A DNA stretch of 64,000 nt from Triangularia verruculosa (lineage: Eukaryota; Ascomycota; Sordariomycetes; Sordariales; Podosporaceae): positions 62,001 through 126,000 of the forward strand of contig MU863910.1 of NCBI GenBank assembly GCA_033296885.1. The letters are read 5' to 3'. Of the stretch, positions 1 through 11,563 are shown piece after piece (positions within the stretch are counted from its first letter, which is position 1; every line of letters begins with the position of its first letter). A program made the translations under genes and the position numbers. Under the pieces are notes generated by a model. It was not told the origin of the DNA and did no database searches. It saw only the letters and a program-made list of their open reading frames with translations.

Positions 1-1944
1 ACCAACCCATATCAGGCTGGCGGTGCCCTGGCCTGGGGCGCAACCAATGTATTCTGGCGTCAGGTCGCTCACTTTGTCTTCGACTTGACTGAGGTTCCCT
101 CCGGCATCGAGATCTCGGCCATTCACTGGCCCAGCTCTCAGGCCACCTCTCTTTCCAATATCGAGTTCCGTCTTTCCCAGACGCCAGGCACCCGCCACCA
201 AGGTCTCTTCATCGAGGAGGGCTCGGGCGGCTACATTGGCGATCTCGTCTTCTACGGCGGCAACCAGGCCATGATTGTCGGCAACCAGCAGTTCACATTC
301 AAGAATATCGCCATTTACAATGCCCAGACTGCCATCCAGCACTTTTGGGCTTGGGGCTGGACTTACATTGGGATCAGCATCAACAACTGCTCAGTGGGTT
401 GGGATTTGACCTCGAACAATGGCACCTTTGTCAATGTGGGCACCATCACCATCATTGACAGCACAATCACCGACACGCCCATCGGAATCAAGTATGCCTG
501 GCCCGACCCCAACCAGCCGGATGTTGGAAACACATTGATTGTTGAGAATCTTGATCTGGACAATGTCCCCGTGGCCATCCGAGGCCCCTTTGGCACTGTC
601 CTTCCGGGCACCACTTCCACCACAACCGCTCTCACAATCCCTGCCTGGGGCCGTGGAAACAGCTACGACGAGAACAGCGGCCCCGAATTCTTCCAGGGCA
701 CCTTCAATCCCCCGCCTCGCCCCGCTGGGTTGACGGCTCCTGGAGGAAGATACTTCACCGCGTCCAAGCCGTACTATGAGGACCAACCTTTGTCCGCCTT
801 CCTCACTGCTCGTGATTTTGGAGCGACTGGTGATGGTTCCACTGACGACACCCGCGCGCTCAACCGCTTCTTCGAGGCGGCCGCCAAGCAAAGAAAGATT
901 GCGTATCTCAACGCCGGCATCTACCGCGTGACTCGCACAGTTTTCATCCCCCCTGGATCGCGTATTTTTGGTGACTCCTCTTTCCCCGTCATTCTCTCGT
1001 CGGGTCGCTACTTTGAGAACCCGGGACGCCCTCAGCCAGTGGTCCAAGTCGGCAACCGCCGCGGGCCCGGTTCTGAAGGTCGCATTCAGTGGTCGAACAC
1101 GATTGTCTCAACCCGCGGCAAGCAGCCCGGCGCCATCCTTATCGAGTACAATCTCGCCACCACCCGGGCAGGCCAGTACTCGGGCATGTGGGACGTCCAC
1201 ACCCGCATCGGCGGCTTTGCCGGCTCCGATCTCCAGCTGGCCCAGTGCCCCAAGACTCCAGATGTCGTCATCACCGCTGCCAACCTCGATGTCGACTGCG
1301 TGGCCGCATTCATGTCGATGCACATTACCCGCAACGCCGCCAATCTCTACCAGGAGAATAACTGGATCTGGGTGGCCGACCACGACATTGAAATGCCCGC
1401 CAACAACCAGCAAATCACCATCTACGCCGGCCGTGGCTTGCTCGTCGAGGACACCCGCGGCCCCCTTTGGCTCGTGGCATCGAGCGTGGAGCACCACCAG
1501 CTGTACGAATACCAGTTCTACAACACCTCCACCATCTTCGCCGGGCAGGTGCAGACCGAAACGGCGTACTACCAGCCCAACCCCGACGCCCGCCTTCCCT
1601 TTGCGCCTGACCCGCGCTACCACGACCCGGAGCTGCTCACCCCCGGTGATTCCGGATGGGGCGTCAGAGCCGTCGACACGACCGACTTGTTCATCTACGG
1701 CGCGGGCTTGTACAGCTTCTTTGACAACTACGACGTCAACTGCTCGCAGGTTGGCACCGGGACGAGGTGCCAGCAGAGGATCTTGAGCTTGGAGCGGTCG
1801 AGGGTCACCGTGTACAACCTCAACACGGTCGGGACGGAGCAGATGGTGACTGTGGACGGGGTTGATAACGCCAACTACCAGGACAATCTGAACGGGTTCA
1901 TCAGCAGTGTCGCTGTGGTGGAGACGCGGGATTTGGTTATCTAG
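1..1944 (+). CDS. GH55 exo-beta-1,3-glucanase, 3' part (5' end outside window)
   Basis: The reading frame is open from base 1 to the TAG at 1942-1944 (647 codons), so the start lies upstream of the window. The protein looks like the C-terminal part of a two-domain right-handed beta-helix of the pectate-lyase-like superfamily. A second-domain opening with the typical ARDFGATGDGSTDDT motif is encoded at about 808-855, followed by the conserved stretch ending in PPGSRIFGDSSFPVIL. This tandem arrangement is characteristic of GH55 enzymes, which are secreted and release glucose or short oligomers from beta-1,3-glucan in fungal walls or callose. No intron is seen in this part. The signal peptide cannot be checked because it is off the window. 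The gene ends towards the minus-strand gene that ends at 2306. The family call is strong; substrate specificity is inferred. Confidence 0.9.
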   Translation, partial: TNPYQAGGALAWGATNVFWRQVAHFVFDLTEVPSGIEISAIHWPSSQATSLSNIEFRLSQTPGTRHQGLFIEEGSGGYIGDLVFYGGNQAMIVGNQQFTFKNIAIYNAQTAIQHFWAWGWTYIGISINNCSVGWDLTSNNGTFVNVGTITIIDSTITDTPIGIKYAWPDPNQPDVGNTLIVENLDLDNVPVAIRGPFGTVLPGTTSTTTALTIPAWGRGNSYDENSGPEFFQGTFNPPPRPAGLTAPGGRYFTASKPYYEDQPLSAFLTARDFGATGDGSTDDTRALNRFFEAAAKQRKIAYLNAGIYRVTRTVFIPPGSRIFGDSSFPVILSSGRYFENPGRPQPVVQVGNRRGPGSEGRIQWSNTIVSTRGKQPGAILIEYNLATTRAGQYSGMWDVHTRIGGFAGSDLQLAQCPKTPDVVITAANLDVDCVAAFMSMHITRNAANLYQENNWIWVADHDIEMPANNQQITIYAGRGLLVEDTRGPLWLVASSVEHHQLYEYQFYNTSTIFAGQVQTETAYYQPNPDARLPFAPDPRYHDPELLTPGDSGWGVRAVDTTDLFIYGAGLYSFFDNYDVNCSQVGTGTRCQQRILSLERSRVTVYNLNTVGTEQMVTVDGVDNANYQDNLNGFISSVAVVETRDLVI

Positions 1945-2305
1945 GAGGGCGAACTGTATTAGCGGAGGTTTTTGGTTGATGAAGAAATGACCATGGTTTT
2001 CGGTTTCTACCTTACTCATCTATGTGTCTGTTGAAGCGACGGGTAGCAGGGTGGGATTGGTTTGAGTTCGGGGTATTGCCTATTTTGTATAATGAGTACA
2101 GAGCACACGCAAGTCTGAGCGCTGTATAATTTGAATTCCGTCTCGTCTTCCGTCCGGCAGCCCGTCCCATTCCACCGTGGATGTATCCCGGTCGATGTTT
2201 ATGCCATGTTCATGCCATCAGTTCATATGGTTCTCCTCCAACGCCTACCTACCTATCTAGCCAAAAGTTCATCACCACCACCCATACCTGTCCTCCCATT
2301 TCCCC
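1945..2305. other. Intergenic, between convergent genes
   Basis: This holds the 3' flanks of two converging genes. I see no coding frame with support and no repeat or RNA gene. Confidence 0.6.
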
Positions 2306-3636
2306 CTAGCTTCCCCCATTCGAACTGCCACTTTGCCGGTTATTCGCACGCAAGGCATCTCTCAGCCCGCCCAGGATGACGCGGTGTATCGCCTGGTTCC
2401 TCGTGTTCAGATCCTGTTGCATTTCCTGGAGGTGTTCGTAGGCCTCGATCAGCTTCTCGGGCGTCATGTTGCGGTATCTGTTCTCCCAGAGCTGCACCAA
2501 GTTTGTCGTGATCGCTGCCGACGTTGCCAGAGATGACAGGGCAGGCGACAATGACGGCTGTTCTTGCGATGGCTGCTGCCGACTTGGTGAGGAAGCCGAT
2601 GGCTGAGTGGAGGGTTTGTTTTTTTCCAGGATGGCCGCGAAGCGAGGATGAAGCGCGGGTGTTGGGACTGGTGAGGCAGCTGTGGTAGAGGCATTTTGGA
2701 TGGCGGCTGCATAACTGGGATGAAGTTGGGGACCTGGTGCTGCCATTGGTGGCGGCGGTGGTGGTGATGATGGGGGAGCATTGATTGCTACGCATGATTA
2801 GCCGAGGTTCAGAAGCATCAGGGGAGAATATAGGTGACTTGCTGCGGGAACCTCCGGCACGCAGCGTACATGCAAAACCGTTCTTTCCATACCAACAGTT
2901 GGCACACGAGCCCCGAGTGTGTACGGCGATGCTGGGCTCTAGGATGATGACGCAATCGTTGTATGGTCCCTTCCCCTCGACGCATCGCGAACAGGCTTCA
3001 TGAAGCGCCATGACATCGCCACAAGCCTGCATCATGAAGGAGGGCAAGTTTTGGGTCTTGTGGTTGTGCCACCTCGGCCCTACAACTGGAATCCTCTTCA
3101 CGGGTTGATTGCATAGCCACATAAAGAAGGGCTGTTTTTTCAATGGTATTGGGTGATACTGTGGAAACGTTCTCTGGAGCAGCTCAAAACATGCTGTTCC
3201 CTATGCATTAGCACAGGTGCCGAAGCCACCCCTTGACAGCAGAGGCAATGCACTTACGGCGTCTTGTTGCCTGTTCAGTGGAAGGGGCTGCGAAGCTCTG
3301 ACGAGCAATGTACGCGTGGGTATGGACCGAGCTATCGGCGTCGGGGGAGGAAGAGGATGACGGACTGCCGCTCGACGTCAAGAGCCTCTGTGCTTTTGAT
3401 GGATGGTCTCCGCCGTCGTCGTAATCAGCCTTTCGTTTCGGATTGTCGGGGAGTCTGCCCAGGACATGGGCAACAGAAGTGCCGTGGCCCGAGTCCGACA
3501 TGTCTTCGGTCTTGAGAGGGTCGTTATCGATGCTCTCATCGGAGGACTCGGGTTCCGAATCGGAGACATGGTCCGATTCTGAATCTGACTGTGCATCAGG
3601 CTGTACAACTGGCACCGGCGGCACTGGCGGTGGCAT
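2306..3636 (-). CDS. DUF3716-type Cys-motif protein, three exons
   Basis: Proposed exons on the minus strand are 3636-3258, 3193-2852 and 2787-2306, giving 400 residues. Both joints keep frame (phase 1 each). Introns are 64 nt, and the second has a GCTAATC branch-like site before its acceptor. The N-terminal 120 residues are acidic, Ser-rich and probably disordered. The second exon carries a compact Cys-containing module with CGDVMALHEACSRC, then SCANCWYGKNGFAC, spaced as in the fungal DUF3716 family of unknown function. The C-terminal third is Ser/Pro/Gln-rich and ends in a likely helical segment (ENRYRNMTPEKLIEAYEHLQ). The Cys pairs suggest metal binding, possibly zinc, but this is inference. 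It may be a nuclear or regulatory protein; no function is established from sequence alone. Confidence 0.7.
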
Positions 3637-4476
3637 TTCGTGATGTCGATGCGATCACACCTCCAAAGTGGCACGGACCACCGACGCGCTTGATGCCAGC
3701 TGTGATGGCTGAGGAGGAGCGATGGAAGTTGAGGCAGGCAGCCACTTGTGTCGCGCTCTTGGGGGCCAGAGACGTGAGAGTAGAAGAAGAGATCGATTGG
3801 TATTTCGGAGATAGCTACAAGGTAACGACGCAGTGTCGCGCTTTGCGGTTTTCAACTCATGAGAATATTTACAATGATGTCGCGTCGAAATCCGGTGGGG
3901 CAGCAGACAACAACGAGACCGGCACGTGACGCCAGTTTTTTGACAGGCGGTAGGGTTAGGGTCACAATTGCAGCTACGAAACATCAACTCCATGCGGTGG
4001 TCAACCAACACACTGTTGTAGATCTTTCACCAGGTGTCCTAGGACATTTTTTATACACTACTACCCCCTCATTTCTTAAGGTCGCCCTGCACAGCGATCC
4101 AAGACCCCGGCACTTGGGTTCCCTGTCATCTATTCGTGCGGCTCACCGGACCTCGCTCCTCACGACGGGACTCTTGTGCCTTTTCAGTCAAACAATATGC
4201 CCACTATCGTGTCCTTTATAGATCAACCGATAGGCATCCGCCCGAGTAGAGTGGGGCATATTGCAGGTAGATTAAAATACAAGATGTTCACGGCCTTGGT
4301 ACAGGTGGTAGTCTCCATTTACCCGCGCAGGGACACCAGCAGCATCCGGCATTTGCTCGAGGTAACGACAAGCTTTCTATGTAAGGACCCTCCACCTCAC
4401 CACCCTGTTCCAGACCTTTTCCTTTCCACTCACCTTGAAGCAAACCTAGGTCAGGTAGGTATCGACCTCTTTCAAC
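3637..4476. other. Intergenic, between divergent genes
   Basis: This is a shared upstream region for the DUF3716-like gene (minus) and the small secreted protein (plus). It holds a two-copy telomere-like string (TAGGGTTAGGG at 3951-3961) and a pyrimidine-rich tract at about 4388-4435, just before the plus-strand start. I see no supported gene. Confidence 0.55.
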
Positions 4477-5110
4477 ATGCGAGCTTCAACTATTCTTCTT
4501 GCCCCGATCCTCGGCGCGGTGGCTGCTCCAGCTACCGACCTCGACAAGCGGGAGAACCTCTGCCACTTGCGTACGCCTCCTGAGCTCTGCACCCCTAACC
4601 CCAACACCACTGTCGAAGAGACCGCTATCCGAGCCTACAAGTTCTACCGCGCGTTTGTCACTGATGGAGACCCGAGAACCATGTTCTCCCTGATCGACAA
4701 TGTCTACAAGGTAGGTATCTAATCATGTGTTTTCTGTCATGGCATGGAAATCACTGACAACCTATCCTTCTTCAAATTGCTAGCAAAACACCCCTGGATA
4801 CCAGTCTGGACCCAACGTTATCTGGCCCTTGTTTTGCAATGGCCGTCGGATTGGCACCGAACAGGCCACCGCCTGGTGCTTCGACGCCAGCACCAACATG
4901 AGCTATGCCAGGTACAGCACTACGGATCGGTGGAGGTGGGTTGATGGATGTGTTCATGAGCATGTAAGTCATGTTTCCCCTCTCATCGTTTCGCAAAAGG
5001 TTTCTAATGAGCCTGTGGAACAGTGGGACCAGGGCGAACGTATCCCTGCTCAAGAAAAGTGCTACAAGCTACCGGCTGGCATTGTCGGGAAGCCGCTGGC
5101 AGAGATCTGA
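4477..5110 (+). CDS. Small secreted SnoaL/NTF2-like protein
   Basis: Exons 4477-4710, 4784-4963 and 5024-5110 join in phase 0 to give 166 residues. Donors are GTAGGT and GTAAGT; acceptors are CTAG and ACAG. The first 17 residues (MRASTILLAPILGAVAA) form a signal peptide, and the following KR could be a processing site. The mature part contains AIRAYKFYRAFVTDGDPRTM and a central WCF...RWRWVDGCVHEHWDQG segment, a pattern seen in SnoaL-like proteins of the NTF2 fold, which form a cone-shaped ligand pocket. Cysteines at several places suggest disulphides, fitting secretion. Fungal relatives are mostly uncharacterised, so a catalytic or ligand-binding role is only inferred. Confidence 0.8.
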
Positions 5111-6618
5111 AGCGTCTGTTATGGGATGGTATCCGGGTTGGGGTGTGTGAGTTAGAGGACTACGCTAGGCTAGGTACTGGGGAGGCTTCGGGGGGCTTGC
5201 TAGGGCATACGGGACTCCGTTGGTTTGAATGGGGGATTCCGGTCAATTGGATGGGTATTTAGACCTCTGGGCGATGGATTTCTCTTCCTCTGTTTTCCTC
5301 TCTTCTTTATCTGACAATTCAATTCACTTATTTGAGTCCTACACCTGCATCCAGTGGTAGGCCCGTATCAGCGTCGGCGTAATGGAGTTGTCTTGACTGC
5401 TTGAGGTGATCTTGTATAATGAAGGTAAAAGCTCGGTCAGTTCATAACCGCGGAGGTGATGTTCAGTCGAGTCAAGACTCGGATAAGGACCCTCTGTCCT
5501 TCATGCAAAATTTGTGCAAGTGGAGAAGACAGAAGCACAGAGTGACATCTGCTGGCTGGAAAGACTCGGGGGTTCCCTAGAAGTTCGATGTAGTTTAAAG
5601 ATCCAATCTGTGTTATCCGGGACGACATCTGAAAACTTGAAAGGCTCTCTTAAGTAGCTGATCACAACGGTGGTCATAAACCTATATAGTACACTTCTGT
5701 GCATGCAGGCTCAGGTAAGGTAAGGTACCTTGGGTATGGCCTTGACGGCTCAAATTCGACCTCGCTTCAAGTCCGTGGGTTTGGTCCTGGTACATACTTG
5801 TTGGTGGAAAGCAGGAACGCTAGATACCTAGTTTCGCGAAACGTGGGTTTCGTGCCTGGGGGCGGCTGGACCATCATGGATATGTGGATTCTCACGCACC
5901 CCCATGACGTCTCCAGCTATCCTCTGCTCTGACAAGCTCTGTGAAATGCGAATAACAATTGCTGATTCCTGATTGGTTAAATGGGAGATCTGAGTAAGGC
6001 ATGGTCATCCAGTGCATGGTTTGGTTTAAGATTCAGCTAAGGCACAGCCTTAAGGCTCTATGTATGACAATGCATGAGTTCCGGCCCGGTCTTGCTGGAT
6101 GATGCATCTCCCGCGTCATGTTCACAGCCATTCGCATCGTTCCTCATCTTGCAAAGGTGCAGTGTCCTTTTCAAACGGACCACGTTAGCTGTTGGTCTTG
6201 CATGACTAGGTATCTTAACGGTAGGTACCTATCAAAGGGTGCGGGATCATGGACCTTGATTTGGCTAGGTGTGATGATGACTGCAGTAGACAGGGACGGG
6301 ATATTTAGAGACATCCTTTTTTATGCCTGCTATACGTAATAGTACCGTACCTTATATACCTGGTATGCAGCATGAATTCCGCGGATCCGAGTTCTAGGCA
6401 AAACTTACATACTCATGACGTCGAATCCTTTCCAAAATGGTTGGTCGACTTAGAAGGCCTCTCGAGCCCCCGCAAAGCCTTTCATCTATATAAACACCAA
6501 AGTCCCTCTGCCCTTCTCTCCTTCCTCTCGACACGCTCACTCCACTACAACCGACCTTTGGCACTAAGAACAAGTCAACTTGCCTTACTTTTAACCTTCT
6601 CCACATCTCTATTTCGAA
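5111..6618. other. Intergenic, 1.5 kb
   Basis: No supported gene. The region contains several AGGTAAGGTACC and TAGGTACCTA-type motifs (about 5713-5732 and 6205-6231). Its last 130 bases look like a promoter and leader for the gene at 6619. Confidence 0.6.
6487..6494 (+). promoter_or_regulatory. TATA-box-like element
   Basis: TATATAAA lies 125 bases before the ATG at 6619 and is followed by a CT-rich stretch and CACTACAACC, a typical arrangement for highly expressed fungal genes. Assignment is by position and sequence only. Confidence 0.5.
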
Positions 6619-7720
6619 ATGTCCGTCGTCGCCGCTTCTGCTCTCCTCACCAATGTCTTTGGGAAAACCGGAGACATCGGGGATCTTGTACAAAATTTTG
6701 ATTTTAGCAAGGTAAGTACCTAGCCACCTACCTACGGAAACGCCAGCATCCCTCCCCGTCTAAACTGAGACTAATATCAACCCAGATCAAAGTCACTGAC
6801 ACCAAGTCGGAGGACTTCCTGCATACTGACCTTGCCCCGTCCTTCGGCAAGCTCAAGGAATCGCTGGCAAAAATGGACGATGAGCTCAAAATCATGATCG
6901 CAGGCACCATGAAGATCCTTGCGAAGCAGTCAGACAAGAGTTGGAACGCGGTCCTCTCCACCATGATGCAGAACGAGCTGCTTCAGCCGGACGGAGATGA
7001 GGTTGCTCGTGCTGACAAGCTGATCAAAGCAAGCAGCAGCGACTTCAAGTTTGATGGCTCTCCTGATGCGAGCATTGTCCGCGAGGTCAGTACATTCTCC
7101 AGTTCCTGCCATCATGCTCTGTGTACGATCCGACCGGAAGCTAACCGCGTCGCTAAACCAGGTTCAAACTTGGTTCACCAACCTCATTGCGGACGACGAT
7201 GTGCTGAAAAGCACCAAGATTGACATCAACGTTTTGGCCGCGATTGTCGCGCAGACTGGTGCTACTATCAACAGCTTCGAGACCTTCTTCGCCAAGCAAG
7301 AGCACCACGAGCAAATTATCATTGACATTGGTGTTCTCCGATTCCCTGACATCGACCGTCCCTACTTCAAGGTTTGTGATGACTCGAGTACCCGCAGTGC
7401 AGTACAAATAGGTACCGCATTACCTATGTATGTATGGCTTCTAAACACGCTTCTGATCTAGCTCTACCGCATCAAGCTTGTGGCTTGGTCTGACTCCACT
7501 CGTATCCTCTTTCATCAAGATGACAAGAACGGCATTACTGGAGGTATGCATCTGCCCACCGGTTTCAAGTTCACTGTTTAAGCTAGCACTAACCAAAATA
7601 CGTACCGTAATAGAGTACAATGCCCGCATTTTCCGCCCTCGCCCTAGCGTCATCGGGGCTCTCACGGCTCCCGCGCGTGCTAAGGCCATTGCTGCTGCCA
7701 ACGCTCTGTTCGACGACTGA
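6619..7720 (+). CDS. Five-exon cytosolic protein, tentatively Cyt-type fold
   Basis: Exons 6619-6711, 6786-7085, 7162-7371, 7462-7543 and 7614-7720 give 263 residues with all phases consistent. No signal peptide or membrane segment is seen. The N-terminal half appears helical and amphipathic. The C-terminal half alternates helices with strand-like segments (HHEQIIIDIGVLRF, YRIKLVAWSDSTRILF, EYNARIFRPRPSVI). The length, the helix-then-strand order and the hydrophobic pattern near the end recall the Cyt family of membrane-active proteins, which also has fungal members. This is pattern recognition, not a computed match, and the call is weak. A TATA-like element precedes the gene. If the call is right, the product would bind or perforate lipid membranes; otherwise it is an uncharacterised fungal protein. 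The gene itself, with five coherent exons, is well supported. Confidence 0.75.
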
Positions 7721-8132
7721 ACAGAAAGTGTTGCAGCATTTTCAGTTGCATAGCAGCTTATCTGGTAGGGATACAAGCAGGGATTTGAACCGTGGTGCGC
7801 TTTGTCGAGAGATGATCGGTTCGGTCGGGTGGTAACAAGTTTCGGGGAAACCAGAAAATGATGGAAGGGTATTTAAGGTAGCTGCTACCTGACAGTTTCA
7901 ATTCATACTCTTTCATCGCAGGGTCTTGGTGCTTAGGTGCGGCTTATCCTGAGAGATGCATGCCCACTGGCGATTCGATTTGCCCGCCTCGGCGATCATC
8001 GGCCTCCGAGGTTGTGGGGAACATCAACACACAATGCTTACATATCAAGCGCAATCGGCCACCTTTGAAACATAGGTACCCAGCATTCTTCCTGCTCTAC
8101 TCTGACCAGAACAATACCGAAAATCTTGCAGA
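7721..8132. other. Intergenic
   Basis: The 3' flank of the upstream gene and the promoter region of the N-acetyltransferase gene. Nothing else is recognised. Confidence 0.6.
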
Positions 8133-9113
8133 ATGGCCACCTACACCGAAGACCAAATCTCTCGCTATCTTCACCACATTGGGTATAAACAAGATGTGAA
8201 CCGCCACTTTGTCGAAGACCCGCTGGGCTTGCTTGCCAGGATCCAAATTCTGCAAATGGCCCGCGTTCCTTTCGAGAGTCTCTCACTGCACTACTCAAAA
8301 CACCGAACTTTATCACTGGACCTGGAGGATTTGTTCACCAAGGTTGTTGACCGGGGAAAGGGCGGATATTGCATGGAGGTCAATGCTTTCTTCGCCACTG
8401 TCCTTCGGAGTCTCGGTTACACACTCTTCAGTACCGGCGGGCGGGTGAGAGGTGAGGTGGGCTATAGGGGATGGTAAGCATGCCTACTAACGTCTCTGCC
8501 ACCAATCGAGATTTGCACTGACCTGAACACCTACTTCTTCAGGGATCATATGGTCAACATCGTCACCGTCAACAGCCAGTGTTACCTTGTCGATGTCGGC
8601 TTCGGCACAAACGGCGCTACACACCCGGTACCGCTTCAGCATGGCCATGAGTTCCCGACTGTCTTGCCGACTCAAGGAAGATTAGAATATCGCAGCATCG
8701 ACGCTTATACAGACCCCAGCCAAAGAATTTGGGTGTACTCGGTACGGCAAAACGAACAGGCGCCGTGGCGAGAAATGTACTGCTTTGGCGAGCTCGAGTT
8801 CATCTCTGGCGACTTTGAGGTCATGAACATGCGCACATCTTCTGCCCCGCAGAGTTTCTTTGTACAGAGCGTCATGTGCATGCAGACGATTTTGGACGAT
8901 GGGCAACAGAGTCCGGTTGGCAAGATGATCTTGCACAGGGACTATGTCAAGAAACAAGTAGAGGGTGGATCGGAAATCGTGGAAAAGCTGGAGAGCGAGC
9001 CACAAAGAGTTGAGGCCTTGAAGAAGTATTTTGACATTGTCCTGACTGAAGAGGAGCAGAAGGGAATCAGAGGGCTGGCGAGTGAACTCAAGGATAAATC
9101 CAGGCATGCATAG
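8133..9113 (+). CDS. Arylamine N-acetyltransferase (NAT)
   Basis: Exons 8133-8473 and 8543-9113 (phase 2 joint, TGG restored) give 303 residues. NATs move an acyl group from acyl-CoA to arylamines or hydrazines through a Cys-His-Asp triad. All three are in place: Cys80 in KGGYCMEVN, His116 in WDHMVNIV and Asp131 in LVDVGFG, the last two just after the splice joint. The N-terminal motifs RVPFESLS and the length match the family. In Fusarium and relatives such enzymes detoxify plant benzoxazolinone breakdown products or aminophenols; whether that is the substrate here is inference. No biosynthetic partner genes are adjacent. Intron retention would give an immediate stop. Confidence 0.93.
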
Positions 9114-9238
9114 GCAGGAAATAAAGATGGCGTACCTACGGTAGTTATCTCCTAAAGACCAGCCGCATTGGGTACCTATGTCTTCAGAAATGGTATTTAA
9201 AACGATAAAGACAGAAATTTGATGTGTTCCACAATTAC

Positions 9239-10813
9239 CTACAAAACCAACCAAGTTCCAAGCCCCACAAGTGCAGTCCAGCTCAGCATTCTTGTCTCCC
9301 ATCCAAGCATTGTTGATGCAGCCGAGTTTCCATTCCCGTTATTGTTGCCGCTCCCATCACCGGTCGGCCCTCCTTCCGGCAAGACAAACTTGCCCTCCGA
9401 GTTCTCGCCTGTTCTTTGCAGGACATAGATTTCTCCCGTGGAATCGCTCGAGAACCATATTCTCCCCTTCGAATCGATCGCCAGGCCCACCGGCCTGAAG
9501 CACTTGTCAGGGCACTGCGTGTTGTCTACATTGGTCATGATGTCCCTTAAAGCTGCTTTGCTGTCCGCAGATGCCAGAGGCTCCCCTGTCGCCGAGTTGA
9601 AGGCGATGCTTGCTACCTTGTACCCTACGGGCGACGACCGATCAACTGTTGTTTACTTTTGTCAGCAAACCGAGCAAGCAGAAGCGATGGTAGGGGATTG
9701 ACATACAACTGCCTCGGAACGTGATGTACCCTGTCTCGCCTCCATCCGAAAACTTGAGATCAATCGGGGCATAATGTGCCGGGAAGGTCAGCCGCGGCGC
9801 CACATAATCGCTCTCGCAAGTCTCATCCGTCAGGGAATTGTCCTCCTCCACGGCAAACTGCTTCCCCACGCCCAGCCCGTCCCCATTCGGGATCTCGCTC
9901 GGGTCCCAAACCGCAAAGCAATGCGGGTAGCCGTAGTTGTTGATGGCAGAAGCATTGGCGTTGACAGCTTCGTCAAGAAAACCAAAAAAGTTGAGCTCCT
10001 CTCCCGGGTTGTTCTCCCGGATATCCTGCCCATTCCTCGTCACACCGTCCTCGCTGTTCTCCACGGCGTAGATCCCTCCCGTCTTGGGGTGTTCTGCCAC
10101 ACCGACGCTGTTTCTCAACCCCCAACCGAGCACGTCGCCGTCGGTGTTAAAATTGTAAGGGCTCTCAGAGGCAGACCGATTGGTGATGTCAAAGACTCTG
10201 ATCTGAGAGAGACCGGACGAGAGGACGGCGGCGCGGTCACGGTTGGCTTCTGCGCTGCCGCGGGAGACAATGAGTTTGCCCTTTACTTTCTCAGAGATGA
10301 GGAGAGTGCGAGTGACGAGGTCGTTATTGCTCATGTTGGTGACGAGAGTTTGGGGGAGCGAGGTGACGGCGGCATTGCGGGCGTTGTAGGACCAGGCGAA
10401 TACGGATTCGGCGGTGGAGGCGTAGAGGATGTCTCCGCCATTGGAAAGGGCGAGGCCGTGATTGAGCTGGTGGATGTCAGCGTGGAAGAAATGGGACGTT
10501 ATCAAGGATGAGATCGTACATCTTGGAGCTCAACCAGCATGTGAGAGTGGTTGGCATGGAGGCATGTCCCCCCATTGTCAGTAAACCTGTGCCGACTGAT
10601 ACCCTTGCCGCTCTCAACGACGAGCAGAGCACCGGTTGAATCAAACTGAATACTTCGAGGTTTGGTCAGCCCACCGGCAACGAGCTGCGCTTGCCAGCCA
10701 CTGGCAACGACGGGTGCTGGATTGCGGGGGACAAGAATGTCCCTGCAGGCTCCCTGGGCCAAAGCACCCGCGGTGTATAAACACACTCCGGTGAGCGAAG
10801 CCTTCTTCATCAT
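9239..10813 (-). CDS. GPI-anchored sorbosone/glucose dehydrogenase-like protein
   Basis: Minus-strand exons 10813-10520, 10466-9707 and 9645-9239 give 486 residues; joints are phase 0 and phase 1. The start is taken at the first of two adjacent ATGs (MMKKASLTG), followed by a signal peptide ending near ALAQG. The body has a six-bladed propeller-like pattern (LNHGLALSNGGDILYAST, GLRNSVGVAEHP, PVGLAIDSKGRIWFSSD) found in soluble quinoprotein glucose/sorbosone dehydrogenases. The C-terminus is Gly/Asn/Ser-rich, then hydrophobic without a charged tail (ending WTALVGLGTWLVL), typical of a GPI-anchor signal. Members oxidise sugars, some with PQQ (CAZy AA12); cofactor use here is not visible from sequence. 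It probably sits on the outer cell surface. It diverges from the membrane glycoprotein gene at 11564. Confidence 0.87.
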
Positions 10814-11563
10814 GTCGCCTGTCGAATTTCGACTGAACTTGGCCCAGGAGTAGATATGGAAGAGGCAGAAGGTGGGTCGAGATGTGTTAATATCTAGAAC
10901 CCAAGAACCAGGAGCGCGGTAGCGAGGAGAGGCACACAAAAGACTCCCCAGACCGGAGTGTCGAAGGGCAATCAATGGTATTCCTTGGTCCCTCCCCACA
11001 ACCCCAAACCAAGGTTAGTGTCCCATCTGGCATCCAGACCTGTCTGTGTTCACAAATAGAAGCCAAAGGTCGATAGCGCTGCGGGGCAGACACGGGAGAC
11101 GGGAGCGTGCCATGCAAATTCCCCGCATAAACCGCTCACGACTTGCCCTGGGTTGAATGTTGCATCAACCAATCAGTCAGCCCCATGATGGTGAGATTGG
11201 GTTGGAGCTGCGACCCCACCACCACATCCCACATGAGGCAACAGCCCATCGCATGCAGCTGTCTTCATTTGGTGTAGTAGTAGAAGTAGGCTGGCCGGGA
11301 GGAGGGGAAGCTATCAGAGGTACCTTGGTTGGAAACCTGCTTTGATACCTATGGGACTGTGGTGTGCGCCGTGCCGTGTCGGGTCCTGGTCATGTCGAGG
11401 GCTCCTTGGGTTTCTCCCAGATGTGCGCCCACCGGGAAATTCGTGCTCTTGTTCGGTGATAGCGGCCTTGTCTGTCTCCAACTCCTTGAAAGACTCTTGA
11501 GAGGTTTTGAGTCGCGATATCAAGTATCCGGCTTCGACGGCGGGACAGACACGGCTACTCACC
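10814..11563. promoter_or_regulatory. Divergent promoter region
   Basis: This separates the minus-strand dehydrogenase gene from the plus-strand membrane glycoprotein gene and should hold both promoters. I see no clear TATA box or named operator. Confidence 0.45.

Noticed and set aside
391..2019. Long minus-strand frames of 218 and 303 codons
   Set aside because: They are antisense to the GH55 gene, with low-complexity Val/Gly/Arg content typical of shadow frames in GC-rich codons.
3951..3961. TAGGGTTAGGG, a telomere-like string
   Set aside because: Only two copies, inside ordinary intergenic DNA between genes; too short to be a chromosome end or a meaningful interstitial telomere array.
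7770..7800. GGTTCAAATCCC on the minus strand, resembling a tRNA T-loop
   Set aside because: The flanking bases do not form the T-arm stem and no anticodon or acceptor stem can be drawn.
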